The notes under the pieces: generated by a model
The model's input: only the letters and a program-made list of their open reading frames with translations
The model's database searches: none
Told to the model about the DNA's origin: nothing
Made by a program: the position numbers and the translations under genes
Part shown: one piece after another, positions 7,294-15,568 of the stretch
Numbering within the stretch: the stretch's first letter is position 1
How the letters are laid out: every line of letters starts with the position of its first letter
Assembly: GCF_009791395.1 (NCBI RefSeq)
Contig: NZ_WSZK01000010.1
Coordinates: forward strand, 1-64,000
DNA from: Halomarina oriensis
Lineage (GTDB): Archaea; Halobacteriota; Halobacteria; Halobacteriales; Haloarculaceae
Direction of reading: 5' to 3'
DNA length: 64,000 nucleotides

Positions 7294-7773
7294 ATGTTCA
7301 CCGTCGACGCCATCCTCACCACCGACGCGTCGGGCGTGGAACTCACCGCTGAGGAGTTCCAAGCGGCGTCCGCAGAGCACCCACCGCTGTTCGACCTCTG
7401 GGTTCGGAACGTGGGCGAGGACACCATCTACTTCTATGGAGGGTACACTTCACCACTGAGCCAGTTCGTCGCGGAGGACCCTGAACAGTCCCGTCAGCTC
7501 ATCGTCTTCCCGACCGGGCTGAACAGCCAACTCCCCGTGATTCCCCCAACCCCGACGGATGAGGTGTGGGTCGCAGACCATCGGCTGTTCTACTACGAGA
7601 CGAGACTCCAGACTAGACTCCGTCCCGGTGAGTCGTTCAGTCGCGAGTATGCGATACTCGTCGAGGAACCCACGGATGGTGGGTACCCACCGGGCCGATA
7701 CACCGTCACAGATGACGGTATCGAGGTCGACGATGCCCCGGCAACTGTTACGGTCACGATTACCGTCTCCTGA
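7294..7773 (+). CDS. Beta-rich protein, paralogue 1 of 3
   Basis: 159 aa from ATG 7294; upstream residues in frame look non-coding. It aligns along its whole length with the protein at 9112-9615 and less closely with that at 8485-9009. Shared features are a PPLxxLxVRN strand, GG near PLSQ, RQLIVFPTGLN versus RRIIVFPTVLN, REYAIL, GGYPPGRY versus DGYPPGQY, and a terminal TVTVTITV strand. The alternating pattern suggests an immunoglobulin-like sandwich. There is no signal peptide, so it may stay in the cytoplasm. No function can be given. Confidence 0.6.
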   Translation: MFTVDAILTTDASGVELTAEEFQAASAEHPPLFDLWVRNVGEDTIYFYGGYTSPLSQFVAEDPEQSRQLIVFPTGLNSQLPVIPPTPTDEVWVADHRLFYYETRLQTRLRPGESFSREYAILVEEPTDGGYPPGRYTVTDDGIEVDDAPATVTVTITVS

Positions 7774-7878
7774 CCACTCGCCCCCGATTCAGGCAATTAT
7801 CGAACTCATCCACGAGTGTATCAACGAGCGAGTTGACCAATGAGAACGATATTGGTGGGACGCCTTCAATAACGGAAT

Positions 7879-8451
7879 ATGAATCGCCGCCAGTTTCTCG
7901 GGGTCACTGTAGGACTCCTCGTACCAGTCACGGGGTGTCTCATTGGCGAGTCGAGTCCGCCGTCAAATGGGACGACCCCGGGCCGCACGAGCGGCGATAC
8001 ACACATGACCGACTCTGAGCTAGCACCTGCCATCGCTGCCCACCAATTCCGGGTCTTGGACTCTGCCGACGGGTACTCCGGGCCGACGTTCTCGTCGGTC
8101 GATACGGCCAACCATGCGGCGAAGGTACGCTTTCAACCGGCGTCGAATCGAATCGTGGTCGAAGGGTGGATGCACAGCGGGTCACGGTCGTGTCGAACGA
8201 CAATACTGGACACCGTGGAGTACGATGCCGAGTCACGCTCTCTTCAATTGACCATCCTTGACACGTTCGAGGAAGGCTCTGGTGGCTGTACGACCGAGAT
8301 TGACCCCGTTATCTACGAAGCAATCATCACCTTCGAATCTGACTATCCGAAGACCGTCCATATCACGCATCGCGACGAGTTGCAAGACGACGAGACCTAC
8401 AACGGAACGTTCCATAACGAAGCGGCCACCGCGACAGCCAATACGGACTGA
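7879..8451 (+). CDS. Secreted lipoprotein of unknown function
   Basis: 190 aa. MNRRQFLGVTVGLLVPVTGC is a Tat signal with a lipobox; cysteine 20 would be lipidated. A short Ser/Pro/Thr linker precedes a domain with paired cysteines (SRSC near residue 100, GGC near 135) that could form a disulfide. It sits among three paralogous beta-rich proteins and may be expressed with them, but spacing (about 105 bases) allows its own promoter. Confidence 0.7.
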   Translation: MNRRQFLGVTVGLLVPVTGCLIGESSPPSNGTTPGRTSGDTHMTDSELAPAIAAHQFRVLDSADGYSGPTFSSVDTANHAAKVRFQPASNRIVVEGWMHSGSRSCRTTILDTVEYDAESRSLQLTILDTFEEGSGGCTTEIDPVIYEAIITFESDYPKTVHITHRDELQDDETYNGTFHNEAATATANTD

Positions 8452-8484
8452 AAGCCCCACGCTCGCGTTATTCAACCCGTCACC

Positions 8485-9009
8485 TCACTCGCCCTCAGCA
8501 GCCTCGACGAGCAGCGAGAACGTCCAGTCTGGAGCACCCGATAGGAGTCGGTCACCCGTGAACACGTACTCGCCATCGGGGAGGCATGGGTCGTTGTCGG
8601 GAGCCGCAAGCACCGTGTAGTGTTCGCTCACCGTCTCACCGGGCGCGAGTTCTCGGATGTGTTCGGGGAGGTGCCACCCCGGGTCATGTGACGCTCGCCA
8701 GCAGCCGTCGGTAGGCTCGGCTGGCACGAGCGGCGGGGCCTTCCCCGATTCCATGATATTGTGGCGGTCGTCCGGTATCGCGTACAGCCACGCGTCGCTC
8801 GCGGTATGAAGACCTAGTGGCTTGCTGAACGGTGGCGACCCGCCGAAGTGGAACTGCCGCGTGGACTCAGCCCGGTTCGTACAGCGAATGTGGAGGCGGG
8901 CGGGACTCGTCTGTGTGAACTGCTGGTCGACGTCGACCGTGAACGCAACGGCTGGTGGAAGCGCCGACGTGTCGACGACCGCACGAACCGCGGGGAATCC
9001 ATCGCTCAT
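8485..9009 (-). CDS. Beta-rich protein, paralogue 2 of 3
   Basis: 174 aa on the minus strand. It shares the framework of its neighbours: an early strand with LHIRCTN, FHFGGSPPFSKPLG, EPTDGCW, LAPGETVSEHYTVL, LPDGEYVFTGD and a final strand. It lies back to back with the plus-strand paralogue starting at 9112. No signal peptide. Opposite orientation and low identity point to an old duplication rather than a recent tandem copy. Function unknown. Confidence 0.65.
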   Translation of the reverse strand: MSDGFPAVRAVVDTSALPPAVAFTVDVDQQFTQTSPARLHIRCTNRAESTRQFHFGGSPPFSKPLGLHTASDAWLYAIPDDRHNIMESGKAPPLVPAEPTDGCWRASHDPGWHLPEHIRELAPGETVSEHYTVLAAPDNDPCLPDGEYVFTGDRLLSGAPDWTFSLLVEAAEGE

Positions 9010-9111
9010 CTCCTGTCTCGCGCTACGCGGCCAGCACGTAAGTCCATCATCCCCGTGACCAGACCGGCCTGCCCCAACTGGTATCGCCCGTCAACCCATA
9101 CCCCGACCATC

Positions 9112-9615
9112 ATGTTCGACGTCGCCGCGACACTCGCCCCCGAGCCCTCCACGGTCGAACTCGTGGTGAGGGACCAGACGCCTGCGACCGCGGCTCACCC
9201 ACCGCTGGTCACGCTCTGCGTGCGCAATACGAGCGACGCGTCGATGACGCTCAGCGGCGGTCAGATGCTCCCGCTCTCGCAGTACTCCGCACACGATGCC
9301 TCCCAGCCACGGCGCATCATCGTCTTCCCCACGGTGCTGAACGCCAAGCAGCAGGTCATCCCTGATGAGCCAACTGACGCGACATGGGCGATGGCGAACG
9401 CGTTCCACGAATCGGAGGCCGGACTGGACGTCCGACTTGACCCCGACGAGGAGCACTGTCGAGAGTACGCGATTCTCACCTATCGCCCGTATGTCGATGG
9501 GTATCCCCCGGGGCAGTACGTGGCGACGGACGAGCTGACCATCGACGGTGCGGCGTCGACCGTCGAGGTAACGGTCACGGTTCCCGAACGGCAGGACCGT
9601 GCGGTGGAGGCGTAG
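9112..9615 (+). CDS. Beta-rich protein, paralogue 3 of 3
   Basis: 167 aa from ATG 9112; a longer frame begins at 8848 but overlaps the minus-strand paralogue. It aligns with the protein at 7294-7773 (shared blocks PLSQY, RIIVFPTVLNAK, REYAILTYRPYVDGYPPGQY and a terminal TVEVTVTV strand). Cytoplasmic by absence of a signal. The intergenic gap to the minus-strand paralogue is about 100 bases and should hold both promoters. Confidence 0.65.
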   Translation: MFDVAATLAPEPSTVELVVRDQTPATAAHPPLVTLCVRNTSDASMTLSGGQMLPLSQYSAHDASQPRRIIVFPTVLNAKQQVIPDEPTDATWAMANAFHESEAGLDVRLDPDEEHCREYAILTYRPYVDGYPPGQYVATDELTIDGAASTVEVTVTVPERQDRAVEA

Positions 9616-9627
9616 CGGTCGGTCGCC

Positions 9628-10077
9628 TCACTCCTGCGCGAGCTTCCGATACGCCGCAAGCAGGGCCAGTAGACCGAGCGAGATGAATCCAGAGAAGCCG
9701 AGCAGCGGCCCGACAAAGAACTCGACGAACGAACTATCGGTGCTTCGGTAGATGACCTGATAGTACGCACCGTCGTGTTCGACGAAGTCCAGTTCCGTGT
9801 ACGTCGACGACGGAGCGGGACTCTCCCACGACTGGGGCTCACCCATCGCATCCAGCAACCGGTCGTGCGTGTCCGCAGACAGGGAGGCAAGCGGCGTGAT
9901 GGCCGTGTTGGCGGGGGCTGCCGAGAGGTTCGGCTGGGCGGTTCCGGCGAGGCGGAGGTCGTTGGTTGTCTGACTGGTGTGGTAGACCTGTCCCGCGAGG
10001 GGCAGACTGAGAACGAAGGCGAGTATCGCGACGACCAGCAGAGGAGTGCGCACGGAGCTGAGTGTCGGGCGGTTCAT
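9628..10077 (-). CDS. Membrane protein with extracellular domain and two terminal helices
   Basis: 149 aa. TM segment near residues 11-30 (LLVVAILAFVLSLPLAG) and another at about 122-142 (PLLGFSGFISLGLLALLAAY) enclose an outside domain with LSADTHDRLLDAM and a tail YTELDFVEHDGAYYQVIYR. The same layout, LS-D-x-LRD helix followed by V-Y-x-YY strand, occurs in the proteins at 20096 and 61832, so these are members of one haloarchaeal family of unknown function (DUF7979-like is my guess). Confidence 0.65.
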   Translation of the reverse strand: MNRPTLSSVRTPLLVVAILAFVLSLPLAGQVYHTSQTTNDLRLAGTAQPNLSAAPANTAITPLASLSADTHDRLLDAMGEPQSWESPAPSSTYTELDFVEHDGAYYQVIYRSTDSSFVEFFVGPLLGFSGFISLGLLALLAAYRKLAQE

Positions 10078-10332
10078 GTGCTGTGCTTGGCATACTGAGT
10101 TACGTATTTAGTCTCTCGGGGGAGCCAAACACCCGAATTCACCGTTTCGAGTAGTGGAGGCAGACTCGAATTGGCGGAGCGTTTAATCTACTGAGTATCC
10201 TCGATGCAGCTACCGAATGGTTCCCCGCTCCACCGCTCACGTCCCCGGGACGGTCGTTCTCCGCGTTGGTGACCCGAGCAGCGCACACACGAGCCCAACT
10301 CCGACGACTCGCTCGCAAGGTCGCCGAGTAAC

Positions 10333-10842
10333 ATGAGTCGCTACGAACGCCACACCGTCACTCTCGACGTGTATCCTGTGGAGCGCCTGCGCGACCACGG
10401 AGTCGGACCACCGTTGCTCGATACCGACCACCCGTTCGAGGGGGCCGTGTATGCGACGACCGGACTCGCGTACAGCACGCTCGGCCCCCATCACGCTGGC
10501 CAACCAGTCCCCCTGACCGGTGGAGAGTGGGCTGCACTGCTCGATAGTGACGTCGAGCCGACGACTGCAGAGACGGTCGAGGTCGTCACGGGGGCAGGCG
10601 GCGTATTCCTCCCGCGGGAGTCGCGGGTGGTCGACACGATGGCGTGGTACTGGGACGTCGAACAGGACCTGCTGTACGAACCGGCGCGCGTCTTACTGCG
10701 ACCGCCATCGGACGACCGGGACAGTGCGTACGCGTTCTCGGTCCATGGGCAGCCCGAGCGCCCGGCCACCGTGCTATCGAAGAGCGAAGCGACCGAGCGA
10801 CTCGCGGATGGTCGGCTGGTCGAATTGTGTCGAGTTGGTTGA
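10333..10842 (+). CDS. Hypothetical protein
   Basis: 169 aa, ATG 10333. Acidic, no signal peptide, no membrane segment. Codon usage and charge are like its neighbours, and the frame is clean, so it is probably real. No motif or family is recognised. It is convergent with the DUF433-like gene whose stop lies 25 bases beyond. Confidence 0.55.
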   Translation: MSRYERHTVTLDVYPVERLRDHGVGPPLLDTDHPFEGAVYATTGLAYSTLGPHHAGQPVPLTGGEWAALLDSDVEPTTAETVEVVTGAGGVFLPRESRVVDTMAWYWDVEQDLLYEPARVLLRPPSDDRDSAYAFSVHGQPERPATVLSKSEATERLADGRLVELCRVG

Positions 10843-10867
10843 CCAGCCGTGGTCGCCGACCAGACCG

Positions 10868-11434
10868 TCAGTTGAGAAACGACTGGAAGTAGTCGCCGCC
10901 CGGCCCAGTGATATCGACCGAGAGAGGACGGCCAACGGGTTGGTTGATGGTGGTTAGTCGATGCGTCGACGGGCAGCGAGACGCAACTTGATGGGCAAAG
11001 AACGTCTCTGGAGAGGCGAACGTTGTGGCGCACGAGCAGGTGAAGGACATCCCCGACACGACACGACCTTCGTACCCGTGTTCGTCGCCGACGTGCTGGT
11101 GGGTAGTCCACCGTGTTCGCCATACCGGATACGGGACGATATCGCCACACGAACACTGGACGGGCCGAGCCTCATGCATCGCGTGATTCTCACGTCGTTG
11201 ACGCTGGATTTCTAGCATCTCTTCGGGGTGGTCCGCAGCATACTCCAACGCAGCCCGGACGTGTTCGACGGTCCAATCAGATTTGCTTTGTAACAGATTT
11301 AGCGGATTGCTGCCAAGGTGGGCGGCTCGGTGATGGACAAAGTAAACTGCAATGCCCGTCTCTCCAACGCTCGGACCGTTCAGCCCGCCCGCCCAGATAT
11401 TGATTCCGCGGTACGTACCCCGACAGTCAGACAT
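10868..11434 (-). CDS. DUF433-like domain fused to a zinc-finger tail
   Basis: 188 aa from ATG 11434 (a longer frame upstream looks non-coding). Residues 1-72 follow the DUF433 pattern: GTYRGINIWAGG for the strand pair, GIAVYFV, and WTVEHVRAALEYAADHPEEM for the final helix. DUF433 proteins are usually stand-alone antitoxins of about 75 residues. Here about 110 residues follow, with CSCGDIVPYP, CSCATTFAS and histidines spaced as in C2H2-type zinc fingers (H-x-x-H, H-x-V-x-x-R-C). The tail may bring DNA binding to an antitoxin-like fold. No PIN gene lies next to it. Confidence 0.55.
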   Translation of the reverse strand: MSDCRGTYRGINIWAGGLNGPSVGETGIAVYFVHHRAAHLGSNPLNLLQSKSDWTVEHVRAALEYAADHPEEMLEIQRQRRENHAMHEARPVQCSCGDIVPYPVWRTRWTTHQHVGDEHGYEGRVVSGMSFTCSCATTFASPETFFAHQVASRCPSTHRLTTINQPVGRPLSVDITGPGGDYFQSFLN

Positions 11435-11674
11435 AGGCGCATAGCACGGTGTATCGAATAAGAACGTTCTCCGAATCGGTCTGAACGCACGTCGGGGTGA
11501 GGCGACACAGGCTAAAGAGCTGTGTCGACGTGTCAGTTTTCTCGACGTGAGAGTGCGCGGAGATAGTCTTTCCTGTGTCAGCGTTCGTGTTGCTGTCCAT
11601 TCAGTGACTTCTGACGCCGTCTTCACAGTAGCAATCCAAGCAATTATTCGCTACATCGCCATCTTCAGTCATAC

Positions 11675-11795
11675 GAAGTCAGCCCTGACTTCGGAGGGTA
11701 GATTTCTGCAAATGGATGGTTGCGGACTATTCGATTCAGTTTGTGGGGATAAGCGGCTTCCATATCCCCGTAGACGGCATGCTACCCTACTCACA
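11675..11795 (+). repeat. Diverged direct repeat, copy 1
   Basis: Shares with 17214-17341 the blocks CGAAGTCAG, TCGGAGGGTRGATTTCTG, CCCGTAGAYGGYATGCTAYC and CTCACAG in the same order and orientation and at similar spacing. The two copies enclose the low-GC segment with the metzincin pair and the broken transposase. Confidence 0.6.
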
Positions 11796-11890
11796 GCAAA
11801 CACTATGTGGAGTATCTATCACGTTCCGATCGGTCAATCTATCTGCAGTCTCTCGAGTTTGACCGACACCGGCTGCCGGTCTGCTCGGGG

Positions 11891-12107
11891 GGTTGTGTTA
11901 ACTTAAGCGCTAATCGTATCGCAGCCCGTCGGTTTTCGATTCCAACTAATCGCAGACCGAAGGTACGACTGATCAGCTGAATCGCCGGCTCTGGCTGGAT
12001 TCCGTGGATGTGTTTCAATAGCAATAGACAATGGGTGAATACGGTGCTTCGCCCTTGGCGCTCAATCCTGCCGCTATCCACCGATTTCTACTTAACTTAA
12101 CACCACC
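11891..12107. mobile_element. Short element with 17-base terminal inverted repeats (decayed IS or MITE)
   Basis: GGTTGTGTTAACTTAAG at the left and CTTAACTTAACACCACC at the right match as inverted repeats in 15 of 17 positions. The 183 bases between hold a minus-strand fragment (HCLLLLKHIHGIQPEPAI...) that reads like the remains of a transposase. No target duplication is visible. Most likely an internally deleted insertion sequence, now unable to move by itself. Confidence 0.55.
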
Positions 12108-12208
12108 AGACAAGCAATGCATAAGTCTTTGAGTAGTGGTGTTGATTACTTGAAAGACCCATTTGACACTTCCCATAGAATATTACTATACGGATGTTAG
12201 GCCTGAGT

Positions 12209-12736
12209 ATGAAACGTAGGGGACTGTTGTGTTGGATTGGAATTACAGCTGCGACAAGTATGTCAGGGTGCGTCAGCCTGTCAGGAAACGCTGAGCAGAA
12301 TCGCTCACAGGAAGAAACGAGCAACAACTCAACAGAGATTGTGTCGTGTGGTGACTATGCTTATCAGCCGAAAGACACGAGTGATGATGACAGGTTACCT
12401 TGGCATGTCGCGATTAAAAATGTCGACCTCGAAAGCATTCCCGTTTCGATATCAATCATTGAGATTTCAGATGAGACCGAAAAAGAAGTTATTTCTTGTT
12501 TGGCTAAATCTAAAAGCCATTCTAAACTCATCTTCGACTTGTCACCAAATGTGGGGTATCGAGTGGACGTCACTCTTGAACGCCCTACCAGCTCAGAGAA
12601 AGCATCTACTACTGTAACTGGTTGGAATCGAGTAACTGGTGGAAATGAAGCTCTGGAAGCCACTGTCGAGGACGGTCAATTCGAAATAATGCATGTGCAT
12701 TACGACGCTGGATTGACTGCTGATAACAAGTCGTAA
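12209..12736 (+). CDS. Lipoprotein of unknown function
   Basis: 175 aa from ATG 12209. MKRRGLLCWIGITAATSMSGC is a signal sequence with a lipobox cysteine at 21, followed by a Gln/Asn/Thr-rich linker and a beta-rich domain (WHVAIKNVDLESIPVSISI; GYRVDVTLERP). Codons are markedly richer in A/T than in the flanks, so it was probably acquired with the low-GC segment. First of three genes in a row (12.2-14.1 kb) that may form a unit. Confidence 0.65.
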   Translation: MKRRGLLCWIGITAATSMSGCVSLSGNAEQNRSQEETSNNSTEIVSCGDYAYQPKDTSDDDRLPWHVAIKNVDLESIPVSISIIEISDETEKEVISCLAKSKSHSKLIFDLSPNVGYRVDVTLERPTSSEKASTTVTGWNRVTGGNEALEATVEDGQFEIMHVHYDAGLTADNKS

Positions 12737-12933
12737 TTGACTGAAACGTCGTCACTCTCTCGTAGCCAATAGCGACGGTCCGATCATTAGGATAGCTGGG
12801 ATTGGCAAAAAATCCGATAATCAGTAGTTCGACTCCAGTAGACTGCGCCGTCGGTTGCAGGTATTGTCTCTCTCATTCTGAAGTCTAATCGAATAATTGT
12901 TTCGGGGAAACATTTAATGCATAGAATTCATTT

Positions 12934-13641
12934 ATGCTAATTGGTTGGGGCAGGAATCAACCATACACCATGTCACATCTAAGAGTAGGCGTATGGATAT
13001 CGCAGGAGCTGTACAATGACTCAGGTTACACGGTTCGCGACAAAGCCGTAAGTTTCATTCAAAATAGTGACCGCAACGTAAGCTATGATTACAATGCGAT
13101 TGCAAAACCAGAGACTATATCAGCCCCCACTGAAGTTCCAAATCCAGACGATCCATTTGACGCAAGGTATCCTTGTGACCAGACGTTCACCATCAGCTAC
13201 GAGAATCTGTATGAATGGTGGAAGGACTACACCAGCTGTGAACTAAATAACCTAGAGCCTGATTGTAACCTTCTTATCACCAGAAACTCAGGCATCTGTG
13301 GAGGAGGTAGAGGAGGTGGAACACACGCTGTCGCTAATGGATACGCCATAGAGAACCTGACGGAAGGTCAAACCTATAATGAAGGTTGTGGTGCATTCAG
13401 CCTTGGGATTGTTCTTCAGGAGGTGGGCCACTGCACAATCAACGTGAGTGACTCTGATGGAGATGGTCACGGGGATCATGATACGTGCGACAACGTTTCG
13501 CACAATTCGAAGCAGTACATTACCCCGATGGGCGTTAGTTATGACGACGAGTTGAATTCGCAAAATGAATGCGGTGAGTACTTCCTGAAGCCAGAAACCT
13601 CGAAACATGTCCACTTCGAGTTTGACGGCTGCGCGGAGTGA
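12934..13641 (+). CDS. Metzincin-like protein with altered zinc motif
   Basis: 235 aa from ATG 12934 (223 from ATG 12970). A stop lies just upstream, so no classical signal peptide can be added. The family signal is VLQEVGHCTINVSDSDGDGH, placed like the metzincin zinc helix HEXXHXXGXXH but with Q for the first histidine, followed after about 30 residues by ITPMGVSY, which fits a metzincin Met-turn. Eight or more cysteines suggest disulfides, odd for a protein without a signal. It may be an inactive homologue, or use other ligands (DGHGDHD). The Tat-signal gene 6 bases downstream is probably co-transcribed. Confidence 0.5.
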   Translation: MLIGWGRNQPYTMSHLRVGVWISQELYNDSGYTVRDKAVSFIQNSDRNVSYDYNAIAKPETISAPTEVPNPDDPFDARYPCDQTFTISYENLYEWWKDYTSCELNNLEPDCNLLITRNSGICGGGRGGGTHAVANGYAIENLTEGQTYNEGCGAFSLGIVLQEVGHCTINVSDSDGDGHGDHDTCDNVSHNSKQYITPMGVSYDDELNSQNECGEYFLKPETSKHVHFEFDGCAE

Positions 13642-13647
13642 TTTGAT

Positions 13648-14145
13648 ATGAAGGACAAACGAACACGACGGAAGATCCTGAGTACGGTAGCAGTTGGTGG
13701 CGCAAGTACAGTGTTCCTTTCCGCAAGAGGACTAGCGTCGGCATCAGAGCCATCTGATGAGCGCGGTAAGTCTAGCAGAAGACTCTTTAGAGTTCTCAAC
13801 AACAGCACCGAAGACGGTGAAACTACTGTCCGAATCAGGCGGAAAGACAGTGGCAAACACGTCCAAGAATTTAGTTTGAAGACCGCTGGTGGAAACCATC
13901 CAGATCTTAGGTCGAAGCCCAGCAAAGCCAAAATCCCTGAAATTGCCGCCGAAATGAGTTCTTTCGGTGGTTTGGCTCGTGGAAAATGGGTGATGGAAAT
14001 CCTGCACGGGAGCAATTCTGAAGAGGTTGAGTTTGAGATGGGCCCATTCGGTTTGGTGGACGGGAATGTTGTTCAGGCCCGCATCCTACCGGGTGGGGAA
14101 CTCCGTGTATCTCAAAACCACGAAGACTCCGGAATAGAGGCATAG
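13648..14145 (+). CDS. Tat-exported protein of unknown function
   Basis: 165 aa. MKDKRTRRKILSTVAVGGAS is a clear Tat signal, ending near ARGLASA. The mature part begins with a basic/Ser stretch, then strands (RLFRVLNNSTEDGETTVRIR) and ends acidic. It starts 6 bases after the metzincin-like gene, so the two are probably one operon and may work as a pair (substrate, partner or inhibitor). A/T-rich codons as in the neighbours. Confidence 0.6.
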   Translation: MKDKRTRRKILSTVAVGGASTVFLSARGLASASEPSDERGKSSRRLFRVLNNSTEDGETTVRIRRKDSGKHVQEFSLKTAGGNHPDLRSKPSKAKIPEIAAEMSSFGGLARGKWVMEILHGSNSEEVEFEMGPFGLVDGNVVQARILPGGELRVSQNHEDSGIEA

Positions 14146-14369
14146 TTGGCCAGTTTAAAACGCGTTGTATATTATAAATTTTGCATTTCTAGTTGAGGAT
14201 AGGGATTGCAGACAGATGTTGACGCATAACATCCGTTTGAATAGTAAGGAACTTGTTAATTGGTTGTTCAGGCAAGCTGGCCCTGAGGGTCTATTGCTCA
14301 ATTTGACCCGATCTGTTCCCACATTATCACCCTCTGCAAGTGATTGTGTATATTGCCGAACTGATACTA

Positions 14370-15232
14370 TTACCCTTTCAACCCCTTCGATGGCAATAGT
14401 TGGCGAATCACGAGTGTCCACATACTGGTAATGCGACGACCGATGCCAACGACCCCTGAGTGTGGAACGTCGCTGCCGTCGTAGAGCGTCGCGTCGTTCG
14501 GCCCCTGCTCGGGAACGCTGATGACATCGTCATGGTCGACGAGACGGTCGAAGACATCGAGAGTGGGGGCGCTTCGAGATGCCGGTGTCGTCGTCAACCA
14601 CCCGGGCAGCCACCTGGCCCGGTGTGCTGCGGACGGCCTCAACGGTGCGGCGTTCCTTCTCGGTCCAGACCCCCTCGACACCGGCACCTGGACGTCCGCG
14701 AAGCCGACGGGTATCTCGTTGATTCGGACGAAGACGGTCGCCGTCGATAAGGGACCGTCAGGGTTGCGAACCCATCGACCCGTTGCTTGAGCCGAATGAT
14801 TCTCTTGGACGAGGATGAGGATGGCAGCGGCGATGTCGGCATCGTCACCGATGAGCCTCCGGACATGGGCGCGTTTGCGACCCCTACCGTCGCAGCGGGG
14901 ACAGCTATCGCCCTCGCAGTGGTCGCACTCCGTTTTAGAGCGCTCGGGAGTAGCTTCGAGGTCGAATTCGGGGAGCAGGTCAACGACGAAGTCGCCGCCG
15001 GGGTCCGTGCAGCCGTTGACGAACCTGACCACCTCGTCACCGAAGTCGTTCCTCGATTTCTCATCACCGTAGTGCATCGTACGGGGCTCGTTGACGCCGA
15101 CCTCCACCATGATGTCCATCTAGGTCGGACTCGACGCTGGAGGCCGTGGTGGCCGTCGAGAGCGCCTCGCCGTACTCGTGGTGGAGTTATCCGACGAGCG
15201 CGGGGGTCGCGTCTCACGAGCAGTACCCGCAA
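14370..15232 (-). pseudogene. Frameshifted gene for a zinc-finger protein
   Basis: Three stretches on the minus strand read as good haloarchaeal protein but in alternating frames. From 15119 to about 14665 the product has CDHCEGDSCPRCDGRG, a DnaJ-type zinc pair. From about 14665 to 14575 the neighbouring frame carries VWTEKERRTVEAVRSTPGQV. From about 14575 the first frame resumes with LDVFDRLVDHDDVISVPEQG. The switches lie at runs of five G/C (GGGGG and CCCCC). A further stretch upstream of the TAG before 15119 also looks coding. Two compensating indels at homopolymers may be real decay or sequencing error. Function unknown. Confidence 0.45.
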
Positions 15233-15568
15233 TTGGCAATTGGTTGCTAGTCTCCAATCTCTCCCTGTAGTAAGCGGTTGCCACCCTCGCTGGATATCCC
15301 ACCTACGTACAATATTTCGTATGTCTCTTGAGCAAAAGTCAAAGGAATCATATCTCCATCAAGAGTAGCCTGCATTAATCGACCGTCCTACATCCTAAGG
15401 TGTAGAAACCACTGCCGGTCTGCCGAGTTTCGGCCATCATTCTACCAATGTAGGGATTCAAATCCTGGTTCGGCCGATTTATGCCATTTCGGACGCTGTA
15501 CCGTTCTGATTCACCAGGATGGGTGTGGTCGAAGACGCCAGTTCAACTTCTAGGGGTGTTGGTGACTG
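15233..15568. other. Intergenic stretch, nothing recognised
   Basis: About 335 bases between the frameshifted gene and the broken transposase. A GGATTTGAATCC-like palindrome around 15455 recalls a tRNA T-arm, but no cloverleaf forms. One end of the insertion sequence should be here; I cannot place it. Confidence 0.4.

Larger units (their letters stand above)
11435..12190. other. AT-richer non-coding stretch with repeat and IS debris
   Basis: About 750 bases without an intact gene. It contains one copy of a diverged repeat of about 120 bases (11675-11795) and a 217-base element with terminal inverted repeats (11891-12107). Both are listed separately. Confidence 0.5.

Noticed and set aside
7785-7832. 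GATTCAG and GAGTGTATCA resembling parts of an A site
   Set aside because: The outer arm GTTAGAC is absent and spacing differs by three bases; probably chance.
15430-15482. tRNA T-arm-like stretch GATTCAAATCC with CGGCC on both sides
   Set aside because: The stem next to the loop does not pair and no cloverleaf can be drawn.
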